A DNA stretch of 64,000 nt from Psoroptes ovis (Eukaryota; Arthropoda; Arachnida; Sarcoptiformes; Psoroptidae). The stretch covers positions 434,001 through 498,000 of the forward strand of contig PQWQ01000014.1 in NCBI GenBank assembly GCA_002943765.1, given 5' to 3'. The notes beneath the pieces were generated by a model that saw only the letters and a program-made list of their open reading frames with translations, did not search any database and was not told where the DNA came from. The position numbers and the translations under genes are program-made. Below, in pieces: positions 1 to 10,804 of this stretch (the first letter of the stretch is position 1; each line of letters starts with the position of its first letter).

Positions 1-1057
1 ATCTATGGAATTCATGGCAACAATAACAATTCATTTATTTATTATCTTATTTTATTTATTTATTCATTCATTTTTTATTTATTCATTCATTTATTTGATC
101 ATTCATAATGGATTCAAAAATAAATTCTTTTTCCTCGAACACAGTTTATCTCGAAATGTTTTTTTTTTTTTTTTTTGGTTTCTTTCACAGTTTTTTTCTA
201 GAGCCTTGTTTTATTGATTTCTCTAAGGGCCCCAAAAGTCTATACAACAAGTATATGTTTGTTTGCTTGTTTGATTGTGTATAATGTCGTTGTTGTTTTT
301 TTTCAGTACATAAGGGAGTGATTTTGGTTTTTGACAGTCAAAATAACAATAACAATGACAATGACAATAATAATAATAATAACAATGAACATGAATGAAG
401 ACAACAGCCAACAACCAAATTCAATGGCAAATTTTAAGGACTAACAACCAACAAAAAAACACAATTGAGGAAAATTATTTTCATTTATTCCCAAAATTTT
501 TTTTTCCTGTTCCGATCCCGAAGATCCAGACTAAAAGCAAATAAATTCAAATTTTTTTTCCTCTAACAACAACACGCAAAATGTAAATATTCATAATGTC
601 GACTTATTATATGAATGAATAAATATTATTCGCGTTAGTCTTTTTGATTTTTTCCATTTCATTTTATTTGAATGTTGTTTGGAGCCCTTAAGGAATTTTC
701 ATTTTTTTTTTCGTCTTCTCATCAATAAATAAACGAGAAAAGAGATTTATAACCACATTTTTTTATTTGACTCGGAAAGTAATTGGAATTTAGAAAATTT
801 CAACTCTTTCCAATATTTCTTTGCATAACGCATCGATTGAGAATATGTATTATTTGAAAATGATGACAAAAAATGCAAATCGGCGAATTTACGAATGAAT
901 GAACATCATTTTTTTTTCTCAATAATAATTCAAGAAAACCAATGAATATTTTACAAAGATTTTTTTTTCTATTCTAATATTGAAAATTTGAAAATATCTC
1001 CGGGAAATATCCTAATAATTCTTGTATTTTCGTTTTTCTTATTAAATTGAATGACAG
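1..1057. other. 5' flank or intron of the RGS gene, no exon recognised
   Basis: AT-rich sequence with T runs and short TTTA repeats. The first visible RGS exon at 1058 opens in mid-codon, so at least one more coding exon must lie upstream. I could not find a convincing one here; it may be outside the window. Confidence 0.5.
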
Positions 1058-1964
1058 TGGAACTAGTGGTGGTCTTGAAGATATGAAACAGCGTTTACGC
1101 TTCTTAAGTCGCCGCCATACGGATTCATCATTGCATGCATCGACTGTACGACCTTCAAAAGATGAAGTTGAAAAATGGTCAAAATCATTTCGTGAGCTTA
1201 TGGCTAATCGATGTATGTAGCTTTTGTGCTTCTATCAAATTAAATTCTAGTAGACCAGATTAATGAATTCAATTTCTTCTATGAATTTATTTGATTTATT
1301 CAAAATAGATGGTTCAGCATTATTTCGTGCATTTCTTTGTCGTGAATTTTCCGATGAAAACATTGAATTTTGGCTGGCATGTGAAGAATATCGAAAAATA
1401 CGTTCGAGTAAATTACGCAATCGTGCTAAGAAAATTTTCGATAATTATGTAGCTATTCGTTCACCAAGAGAAGTATGTGTCAGATATATTCAAATTTTTT
1501 AAATGTAAAATTCAATTTATTCAACTTAATTTATTTTTGAAAACTTATCAAATTATTTTCTCCAAACAAAGGTAAATCTTGATCATCAAATGCGCGCGGA
1601 TATACAAAAAAATCTATCAACACCGACAAAATTTACATTTGATGAAGCGCAGAAAAAAATACAAAGTCTTTTGGAATCAGATTCATATGTTAGATTTTTA
1701 CAATCAGATTTATATACTGATTTAGTTATGTCAGAATTAAAACGTAGTACAACAGCAACATCGGCAAATGAAAATGATGATAATAACAATAATAACAATA
1801 ATAATTGTGATAATAATCGTAAAAATTCCAAAGATTTGTCGTCATCAATATTGTTGATTGTATCAATGACAAGACGTCATTCGAAAGAAAATAATCAACA
1901 ACAGCAACAGCAGCAGCAACAACAACAACAACAACCATCATCACCACCACCATTCCTCGCATAA
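1058..1964 (+). CDS. Regulator of G-protein signalling, R4-type RGS domain (3' part of gene)
   Basis: GTPase-activating protein for heterotrimeric G alpha subunits, acting at the inner face of the plasma membrane. Exons are 1058-1212, 1309-1472 and 1572-1964, joined by GTATGT-type donors and AG acceptors with the frame kept. The order is a short amphipathic lead (EDMKQRLRFL), as found before the RGS box in RGS4/RGS8-like proteins, then the RGS box (EVEKWSKSF, LFRAFLCREFSDENIEFWLACEEYRK, VNLDHQMRADIQKNL, FDEAQKKIQSLLESDSYVRFLQSDLY). The box holds the usual residues facing the G alpha switch regions. The C-terminal tail is low complexity, with an Asn run and a run of about 13 Gln encoded by CAA/CAG, ending in Pro/Ser. 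The start codon is not seen. The family call is firm; which vertebrate R4 member it matches is not decidable. Confidence 0.9.
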
Positions 1965-3100
1965 TGAAAAATGGAAATATTTTTATGGATTCATTCATTA
2001 AAAATAAAAATAAAAATAATACTTGAATCACGTAAGATTCAATTCATTTCAAATTTCAAGATTTTACCGTCAAAAAATTTCATTGATTAGAATGAAATAT
2101 TTCCATGTGTGCATTTTAGAAATGCGAAACCCACATACATACACTCATTGACATTAATAAACACACGCATACACACCATCACACACATATCTTGTCAAGT
2201 ACATCACACACACTTCATCAATTTGAATTTTTGGAAAAAAAAATCATCCAAGAGTTCATCATCATCAACATCATAACCATCATCACCATCTTCATTATTA
2301 TTATTATTATTATTGTTATAATAATTATTTGAATTACAATCAACGTTGTATAAGAATTGTGAAATATACTTGAAATAAATCAATATTTCATACATCATTC
2401 GATTATTTTCGTTTCTTCGTTTTCAAAATATATCGACAAACATATTATTTTTAGCCAAAGAAAAAAAAAACACTGTTCATATTGATATTCGTTGAAAAAA
2501 TAATGATTAATTACATAATTATAACCACATACAAAATAATAAACTTTGAATGATATTTCATACCACACATCATGAAAAATGAATTCAAAACATTCCATTC
2601 ATTCATATTGCAAAGAGAAAATTGTACTTGATGCCAAATGCAAATAATGAAATAGCGAAAAAAAAAACAAGAACATTCCATATTCAAAACATTATTAAAT
2701 TTACATTATATTTTTTCATTATTCCGACATCATCATCAACATCATATTCATCAATTTTCTTCATCATTATTTTCCTCCAGATTTTTCATGTTCATGTTGA
2801 TCATCATCATCCATTATTATTGTATGTGTAATATTTGTTTATACATTTCCATTCATGTTTGTTAGTTTGAATGTGTGTGTACATGTGTTTATTTGTTTAT
2901 TTTGCTTGTGTCGTTTATGGTTTTTGCTATCTCTCTCGGGGGTACAATCACAGCACAACGCACTCATATCAAATTTATTTTCTAATCAAAAATATTCAAT
3001 TGTACCCGAATAAACACCGAAATAAAGAAAACACCAATAAAAAAATAGAACAAAGATTTATTATTATTATTCATTTCGATTTTGATTTTGATTTATTGTA

Positions 3101-3181
3101 TTAGGTTGTCCGAAAAATTCGAGCCGATTTTCATGAGCAACTCTATTGATTAAGCGGGTACGAACTTTTCGAATGACCTAA
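3101..3181 (-). mobile_element. Mariner-type MITE, copy 1
   Basis: 81 bp element flanked by TA at 3099-3100 and 3182-3183. The ends are imperfect inverted repeats beginning TTAGGTTGTCCGAAAAATTC on the left and ending in CGAATGACCTAA on the right. The core (GCCGATTTTCATGAGCAAC) is the reverse complement of the core in copies 3-5, so this copy is inverted relative to them. TA target sites and TTAGGTTG ends fit Tc1/mariner elements. It has no coding capacity. Confidence 0.85.
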
Positions 3182-4389
3182 TATTTGTAATATTGAAATT
3201 TAGAAAAAAACAAAAAAAAAAAATTCAATTTTTCAATTGAATATCACATTCATTTCATTTTGAAATGTAAACATTTCATTATTTATTATTTTTATTATTA
3301 TCACTATTGAGGCACATACACACTTGAGTTGTTTAGTCTCTTTCGAGAGACTTTTTTTTCGTTTTATTTTTGATTGTATTACACAGACCGAGAACAGTGA
3401 TAGCGTACGATATTCAATTTGAAAAATTAATTTTCAAAAAATGAAATTTTTTGATAAAACACGAAAAAAATTGATTCTTACATTTGTTTATTTGTTGTTT
3501 GTTTATTCTCATGAATTTTTCAATTCATCATTATTTTATTATCGATATTATTTTTATAGTTTTTCTAATAGTCCAATACATGATAGATTCACATCGATAG
3601 ATTCAATCAAATTGAAAGCACATTTTTCTCTTATTTTTTTCTGAAAATTAATATAAAAAAAAAATTTCCTCGCAGAAAAACACACACAAACACGCCAAAA
3701 CACATTGAAAAAACATCATGAATATTTTCTCATAAATTTTTTACATTTTCACACTTTGAATCATGTATTTTTCAATGTTCATGCTGAAAAATCGGGTTTT
3801 TTTCCATCGCTGAAAATATTCAATGTCAATGAATATTTTTTTTTGAAAAGGAGAAAACTGAAATCAAATCAAATTGACCACAAAATTTTTTTTGTTCGAA
3901 TATTTGAGAAAAATTTTCAGTTTGTTTTTCTCTCATTGGCAGCCATTTTTCTTTTCGTGACCAAAGAAAAAATTTGGTCATATAAAATATTGATATCAGA
4001 ATAATAATGAAAAAAATATATCAAAAAAAAAATTTTTCGTTTTCGAAAAAAATTATCCCAATATTCAAATATCAGTGATTCAATAATAATTCATTGAATC
4101 TTTATTGACAAAGATGTACACACACGGGACACGCACATTTACCCAAACAAACAAACAATATTTTTTTCATCTGTATTCCATCGCCATAGAAAAATACCAT
4201 TCATTTTATTTTTCCATTCATTCATTCATTATTTACATATAAACTAAGCGTAAAAAAATAAATAAATAAATAAAATCAATATTTGAATCGATTTACATAC
4301 AAATTGGATTTTTTTCTGGATTTTTTTTTTGGAAAAAATTTTGTAAAACAAATAGAATATTGTATCACCAAATATGATTGATTTGAAAA

Positions 4390-4421
4390 TATGTTTATTT
4401 ATTTATTTATTTATTTATTTT
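4390..4421. repeat. TTTA microsatellite
   Basis: Eight or so uninterrupted TTTA units. The mirror-image AAAT repeat lies nearby at 4256-4274. Confidence 0.85.
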
Positions 4422-5979
4422 TGTCAAAAATTTTTGTTTTCTTCGAATAAATCACAAAATCAAACAATGATTTTTATCATTTCTCCATCTCCATTTTGTT
4501 GATTGATTGATTATAAGCGCAAACTCGTATGCATCCTCACACATACAACACCCACACACACACACAGTCAAATTATCAAATATTATACAAATGAACCATT
4601 TTAAAATTTCAAAGGAGAAAAAAAATTGAAAATTTTCAAAAATTTTAAAATTATTTAATTTTGACCATTTATGTTTTGAACATATATATTTTAAGAAATA
4701 ATAATAATAATAATAATGATTATGATAATAATAAAAAAAAATTGAATAATAAATTTAACCAAATTTTATCCATAATTAATTCTGGTTTTTCAGCCGGATA
4801 CGAGCACCTTTCGGGTAATTTACGTATTGTTTGAATGCAATGCAATCATTGCATACATTAATACGAATTCATTATGTTTCATGCCATCATTTGTTTCGAA
4901 ATAATGGATTAAAAATTGTGAAAACAAAGGGTTGAAAAATTTCCTTGAAAAGAAAAAATTTGATAAAAAAAAATTCAATTTAAATTCTTCAAGATTCAGT
5001 AGCGATTTTAGAGAATAATAATATATAAAAAATTATGAAAATAGATTAAATTTTGTTCCTCTTTTTTTTGATGGGTATAAAGCATTTTCGTTCTGATTAT
5101 CATTCATTTGAATTGATTTATGCACATAGGGTTAAGTTTTATCAATTTTTGTATGTTATAAATAATTATTTTTCTCATGAAACAAGCAGGGAAAAATGTG
5201 AAAGTGTTTCACCCTTTTTATTTCTTTGATAAATTTCCGTTTTTTTTCTTTTGGTTGCATTGTATGGATTTTGGAATGGATTTTTTGAAAATTTTCATCA
5301 TTGCAAACATACAACATGGGTTCATTGTTCTTTTGCGCTTTCATTTTTCCTACATATTTTCTGTTGAATTCAATTTATGTGTTTTTTCTCTCTTCATTTC
5401 TAGCTCATCCTATGATTATTTACAATAATTTTTATATTGAATTATGAACTAAATGATGATGATAGTCATTACGATGATGAAGATAAAAACAAGATTCTAA
5501 ATTTTTTTTTGTAACTTCCAAGAATAATATCAATAAATAATCAATTGTAAATCTAAAAAGTGCTAAAAAATGACTAGAAATGTTTAGAAAAAAAACATAT
5601 GATTGAAAAACAGGAAAACATTCCTCTTATATTGCTAATATTATTATTACATTCTTATTCCTTGAAAAGAAATTATATTTGCCATCTTTGCTGGGAAAAA
5701 AAATTACCAGCAAGTATTAAATGATGAATGGAAACAAAGGACACTGAAACAAATGAAAAAAAAAAAAAAATGAAAATCCCTAAAGGACATTCACCGTAAC
5801 ACCGAATGATGATGATGATGATGGTAATAATAATTCTAAAAACTGATGATAACTACAATAGTAATGATAATAATAATGAATCAAATCAACGAAAATCAAC
5901 GGAAAATAATAATAACAAGAAATGTTTGAAATTTATTTATTAACATTTATATGTATTCTGGATGTAACATACCATATGG

Positions 5980-6166
5980 CAGTCATTCTCAACCGGTGTT
6001 CCGCGGCACTTTAGTGTTCCGCCAGATTCCAAAAGTGTGCCGCCAAATTTCGGAAATCTAACTCATTCCTTCACTATTCCCTTACTTGGTGTGCCGCAAG
6101 ATTTTGGAAATAAAGGCTTTTCCTTTTTTCAGTGTGTCGCGGCGAAAAAAAGGTTGAGAACGACTG
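5980..6166. mobile_element. hAT-type non-autonomous element (MITE)
   Basis: 187 bp element with terminal inverted repeats CAGTCATTCTCAACC on the left and GGTTGAGAACGACTG on the right, differing at one of 15 positions, followed by partly complementary GC-rich subterminal parts (CCGCGGCAC against GTGTCGCGGC). It is flanked by an exact 8 bp target duplication CCATATGG at 5972-5979 and 6167-6174. CAG-start termini and 8 bp duplications are the mark of hAT transposons. It has no transposase frame. Confidence 0.9.
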
Positions 6167-6230
6167 CCATATGGTATACAAGTGAGTGGAGAGGAATGTT
6201 TGCTTCACTGCAATATTTCAAATGAAAATA

Positions 6231-6310
6231 TTTCCCTGTCCGAAAAGTTATGGCCGATTTTCATGAGCGACTCAATTGATTAAGTGGAATGAACTTTTCG
6301 GACAACCTAA
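6231..6310 (-). mobile_element. Mariner-type MITE, copy 2
   Basis: 80 bp copy in the same orientation as copy 1. The right end GAACTTTTCGGACAACCTAA is intact and followed by TA at 6311-6312. The left end is degraded (TTTCCCTGTCCGAAAAG in place of TTAGGTTGTCCGAAAAG), preceded by TA at 6229-6230. Confidence 0.85.
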
Positions 6311-7660
6311 TAAAAAAAGAAAATGAAACAAAAACAAATAAATGACTGAATGAAATTAATTTCATTGGTAATTCGTAACAGCCAAAACCTTTTGGCTATT
6401 GGAAAATTTTATTTTTCAAGAATTGAAAAGTATTATCCATTGTTTTTTTTTTTTTTTGACAAATACACCATAATCTTAAGCAATAATGATAATGCAGCTA
6501 CTTATTGGATTTGTTTTCAATTTTTTATATTATATTATTATTGTTGTTTCAAATATATGTAAGAGAAAAATAAGTTTTATTCATGAAACATAAGAAATAT
6601 GTTTAATGGTTTTCTATGAAATATATTTAATGCAAAAAATAAAAATTTTCTTTGAAATTCTATCATAAAATTAATAATTATTATTATTTTATTAACAAAA
6701 AATACATAAAATGAACCGACAGTTCATTTCATTCAAACAACATATAATAATAATGAATGAATGTAAGTAAATTTTTTTTTTACTTGGCTCTTGCAAATTT
6801 GAAATCCATTAAATCTTTTTTGAATAGAGTAATGAGAACACATATATAAAATGAAATGAGAAGAATAAAACTAAGAAAGAAAAAGGAAAAAATATTCAAT
6901 TTAAATTCAATTCTCGTTTAAATTTTTTTTCATTTCAAGTATTCAAGTATTCAAGCTTGTTTGTTATAAAGAAATCATTGTTTTAATGTGATATCGAATG
7001 AGAAAGAATCGGATTTATTATGGTAAAGTTTCTCGTATGAATTTTTTTTTGTTTTTGCTCACGAAATACGATATTAAAGAATAATAAAAATTATAATAAC
7101 AATAATTTGACCCTAAACATTTGAATTGAATGAACTGGAAAGCTAAGAAAATTAAAAATTTTCTGGGTTCTAATAATATGAAATTCAAGGTTAAATAAAT
7201 TTATTTTCATTTATATTAAAATATAGTTAATATAACATATAGAATATGACATACAAACAATAATAACAACAACAACAAGGCAATAAACTTCTTAATTTTT
7301 TTTTTAATTCATATTATTATTATTATATTTTTCATTTTTATATTTTTGATAACCTTCACATTGAAATTATCATCTTTGAACAAAGAACATTTTGAATGTC
7401 GAATTATTCGCATTATTATTATTATTATTCAAATTTTGATATGAAATTGATTGGATAAGTACCATACATTGATTGGAAAAAAATCCATACATCCAAAATA
7501 GAAAATATCTGAAAAAAATGCAAATTTTATCAATAATATAATTCTATCGATAACAGAAAATTCGTTAAAATCTTTCAATTCAATTTCCAATCAAACGGTC
7601 TAGGGCCTGAAAAATAAAAGTTTATAATTCTTTGCAAAATTTGTTATGTGGAAAACTTTC

Positions 7661-7689
<29 letters not shown>
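7661..7689. repeat. poly(A) tract
   Basis: 29 consecutive A, the longest A run in the window. No retroelement body or target duplication is visible next to it. Confidence 0.8.
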
Positions 7690-7691
<2 letters not shown>

Positions 7692-7841
7692 TTTGATGAT
7701 TTCATTACTGCTTTTTCGAAATTTGCAAAAATTTAAATTCTAAACTAGCAACACCAACAATAGTAAAGATGTAATGATTCTGTTGTAAATAATTACAATG
7801 GAAAATGATTTCAAAATTCAATGGTGAATAAGTATCATGTA

Positions 7842-7921
7842 TTAGGTTGTCCGAAAAGTTCATTTCGCTTAATCAATAGAGTTGATCATGAAAATCGGCC
7901 AGAACTTTCCGGACAACCTAA
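7842..7921 (+). mobile_element. Mariner-type MITE, copy 3
   Basis: 80 bp, the best kept copy. Left end TTAGGTTGTCCGAAAAGTTC, right end GAACTTTCCGGACAACCTAA, TA on both sides (7840-7841 and 7922-7923). The core is CGCTTAATCAATAGAGTTG followed by CATGAAAATCGGCC. Confidence 0.9.
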
Positions 7922-8013
7922 TATTTGTCGTATTTCTTTTTTTTCTGCAAATTTCATTTATTCATTCATTCATTTAATTTACAATCGATTCGAGCACCAC
8001 AAATCGTGTACAT

Positions 8014-8016
<3 letters not shown>

Positions 8017-8055
<39 letters not shown>
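8017..8055. repeat. CAT triplet microsatellite
   Basis: About 13 CAT units with no break. An ATG-phase counterpart of about 10 units lies at 8421-8451. Confidence 0.85.
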
Positions 8056-8420
8056 TTGGTTGTTGTTGATGGCTATAGAAAATTGTGAAAACTAAACGAA
8101 ACAAAGAATAGAAAAAAAATTCAATTATTTTCATTTTGAAATCGAGCAGAAATTCTTCTTCTTTTTCTTCTTGAATTCTATTTTTGTGTGATTTTATGAT
8201 TGAAAACAAGAACCCCGAAACGAAAATGGTGAATTGATCCATTTTACTGGGTCTATTTTTTTTGTTTGGGTCTATGGATGAATGCTGGAATTGAATTATA
8301 ACACAGAATGAATGAATCGAAGAAAAAATAAACTTGATGGAAAAGCTAAATGTATCATACAAAATTGAAGAAAATTCATTTAATTTCTACAATCCTATTA
8401 TCATCATCATCGTTAATAAT

Positions 8421-8451
8421 CATGATGATGATGATGATGATGATGATGATG
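8421..8451. repeat. ATG triplet microsatellite
   Basis: About 10 ATG units; complementary in sequence to the CAT array 370 bp to the left. Confidence 0.85.
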
Positions 8452-9661
8452 CTTATGATTTTCAAAATTGTTCATCTAATTTCATACAATTTTATTCATT
8501 CATTTTCAATGAGAATTCAAAAACAAGGCAAAAACAAAGTTTCCATTTAAATGATGATGATGATGATGGTAGTATAGTACTGGATAGTTATAATAATATT
8601 CAACATTATCATTTGACAAAAAAAATATATGCGACAAAATATAAAAATTTTTATCATTTCACTGAAGAACCCGAAAAAAAGTCATTTTTTTCTCTTTGAA
8701 TACATAAATAATGATGATTTTGCATTTATTTGTGTATGTATAAGTGCGTGTGTGTGTTTAACTGTGTATTTAAAAGTGAATATAAATAATTATATATTTA
8801 AAACACAACTTTTAAATGCAAACACACAAACATATAGCTTTATCATTATCATTATCATCATATGATTGTTTTGTATGATGGAAACAAAAATACAGCAGCA
8901 AAAATCAATGATGTTCCAATAAGCGCCGAATCTTTTGATTTTTTTTTTTTTTTGGGGCTCTGCTTCTTCTTCTAGGGCCGAGTAACACTGAATGTGATGA
9001 ATCGATTTTTGTTTGGGTTTTATTTGTTCGTTTTTTTTTTTGGCCAATTCTGTGCTTGGAAATTGCATTCCAGAGAAATTCTTCAAAGATCATCGAACTT
9101 TTGTCACATCAAAACAAATAATAATACACAAACATACAGAGATGGAGAGCGAATGGAGAATGAAAGGAACAAACAAAACAGTGAAATATTAAAATGAATA
9201 AATGAATGAATAAATGTGATATGAAAAATGATAAATTTTTCAAAATCAACAAAATAATGATTCTAGCTAAATAATGATTCTCACCAAATAATATTGAAAA
9301 ATCAAACTGTCAAAATAGAAAAAAAAAATTGAAAATATCGAAAATAATGAAGACGCCGGTTGCTATCGCTATGATCATTGGCTTCACTTTGACGTTTCAT
9401 TCAAATTGATTTCATTATTATTTTCATTCAAAATTCAATACACAAATCAAATTTGAATTCAATTTTCATTTTGAATTTCAATTCAAAGTCAAAAAAGGCA
9501 GAAACAAACGAAAAAAAATTGATATTTTTTCATTGGAAAAATATCAAACTGGCAATTTCAAATTCAAATTGAATGAAAAATAAATAAATAAATCAATGAA
9601 TAAATAAATAAATAAACAAACGAATGATTCAATTGAATGAAATTGCATTTCCTGCATTAGT

Positions 9662-9688
9662 ACACACACACACACACACACACACACT
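9662..9688. repeat. CA dinucleotide microsatellite
   Basis: About 13 AC/CA units. An AAAT repeat precedes it at about 9579-9617. Confidence 0.85.
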
Positions 9689-10013
9689 AGGAATGAATGA
9701 ATACATCCACACACACACAAATATGAAATGGAAATTTGTTTATTTGTGTGCGTTCATTGAATTAATTCAAGATGTTGTTGAATATGATGATGAAAATAAT
9801 AATCAAAAATTTAAAAATAGATTTTTTCTTATTAAAAAAAAAATTGTCAATTGTTTTTTTTTTTCGATTGTCATTGTCAATGTTGTGAGACATTTGAAAT
9901 AATTTGAATTTTGACTCAATTTTTCGAGAAAAAATTCAATTTTAAATTATTTTTTAATGAAAAATCACATAGAGTTTTCATGGAGAATATTAAAATTTTA
10001 ACTTATTAATTTT

Positions 10014-10094
10014 TTAAGGTTGTCATAAAAGTTCATTCCGCTTAATCAATAGAATTGCTTATGAAAATCGGCCAGAACTTTCCGGACAACCTAA
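10014..10094 (+). mobile_element. Mariner-type MITE, copy 4
   Basis: About 81 bp. The left end is decayed (TTAAGGTTGTCATAAAAGTTC-like); the right end GAACTTTCCGGACAACCTAA is intact and followed by TA at 10095-10096. Same orientation as copy 3. Confidence 0.8.
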
Positions 10095-10339
10095 TAATGT
10101 ATGACACGAAGATGTGAACATTGAAATTTTTGCATTTCAATTATTCGGAAGCTAACATTAATAGTTATGTTATTTTCATTATTTTTACAATCGATTCCGG
10201 AAGTGAAAACAAATTAAATGATTAAAATTTTAAATCAAATTCAGTTGTCATTGTTGAATTTTTTTTTATTAATTTTTGTGGTGTTTTCTTTATGCCAGAA
10301 CTACATGCGGGAAAATTCATTCAATTTTTTTCCTGTATA

Positions 10340-10419
10340 TTAGGTTGTCCGAAAAGTTCATTCCGTTTAATGAGTAGATTTGCTCATGAAAATCGGCCAG
10401 AACTTTTCGGACAACCTAT
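10340..10419 (+). mobile_element. Mariner-type MITE, copy 5
   Basis: 80 bp. Left end TTAGGTTGTCCGAAAAGTTC after TA at 10338-10339. Right end GAACTTTTCGGACAACCTA with the last base changed to T, so the 3' TA is lost. It lies 385 bp upstream of the start codon of the giant secreted-protein gene. Confidence 0.85.
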
Positions 10420-10804
10420 TTTTTGATCAAATGCTTGATTAAAATAGCGACTAAATGGCATAAAATTGAATTCAATTTTCAGATCAAAACCGAGTAATGA
10501 TCAAAGGAAAAATATAAAAAGAAATAAGTAAGATGGAAATGAAAAAATCATTGTCAAAGCATCGAAAATGACATTGAATCAAAAAATTTTTTGAATTGGT
10601 TGATGTATTAGGAATGGTAGGAGATTTTTTCCTTTGATAAAAATAAATGAGATGAAAGCAAAAAAATTTAATTTGATTTTTTTTCTTATTATTTCAAAAA
10701 TTTTCACAATTTTTGGTTTTCTTATTTTCAATTTCTTTTGTTTTTTCTATGGTTTTCCATTTTCGTCTTTGACAAAATAATGATCATTTATATTGTTTGA
10801 AATC

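Larger units (their letters stand above)
1965..10804. other. 8.8 kb gene-free interval with MITEs and simple repeats
   Basis: No reading frame here resembles a protein: the short frames are Phe/Ile/Ser- or His/Asp-rich by-products of AT-rich and CAT-repeat DNA. It holds five mariner-type MITE copies, one hAT-type MITE, poly(A), CA, AAAT and CAT/ATG repeats, all listed separately. Besides these I see only unstructured AT-rich DNA. Confidence 0.6.

Noticed and set aside
2204..9902. Many open frames of 60-130 codons in the 2-10 kb interval
   Set aside because: They are Phe/Ile/Tyr- or His/Asp-rich, lack domains, and coincide with CAT, TTTA or poly(T) repeats; several begin only at non-ATG codons.
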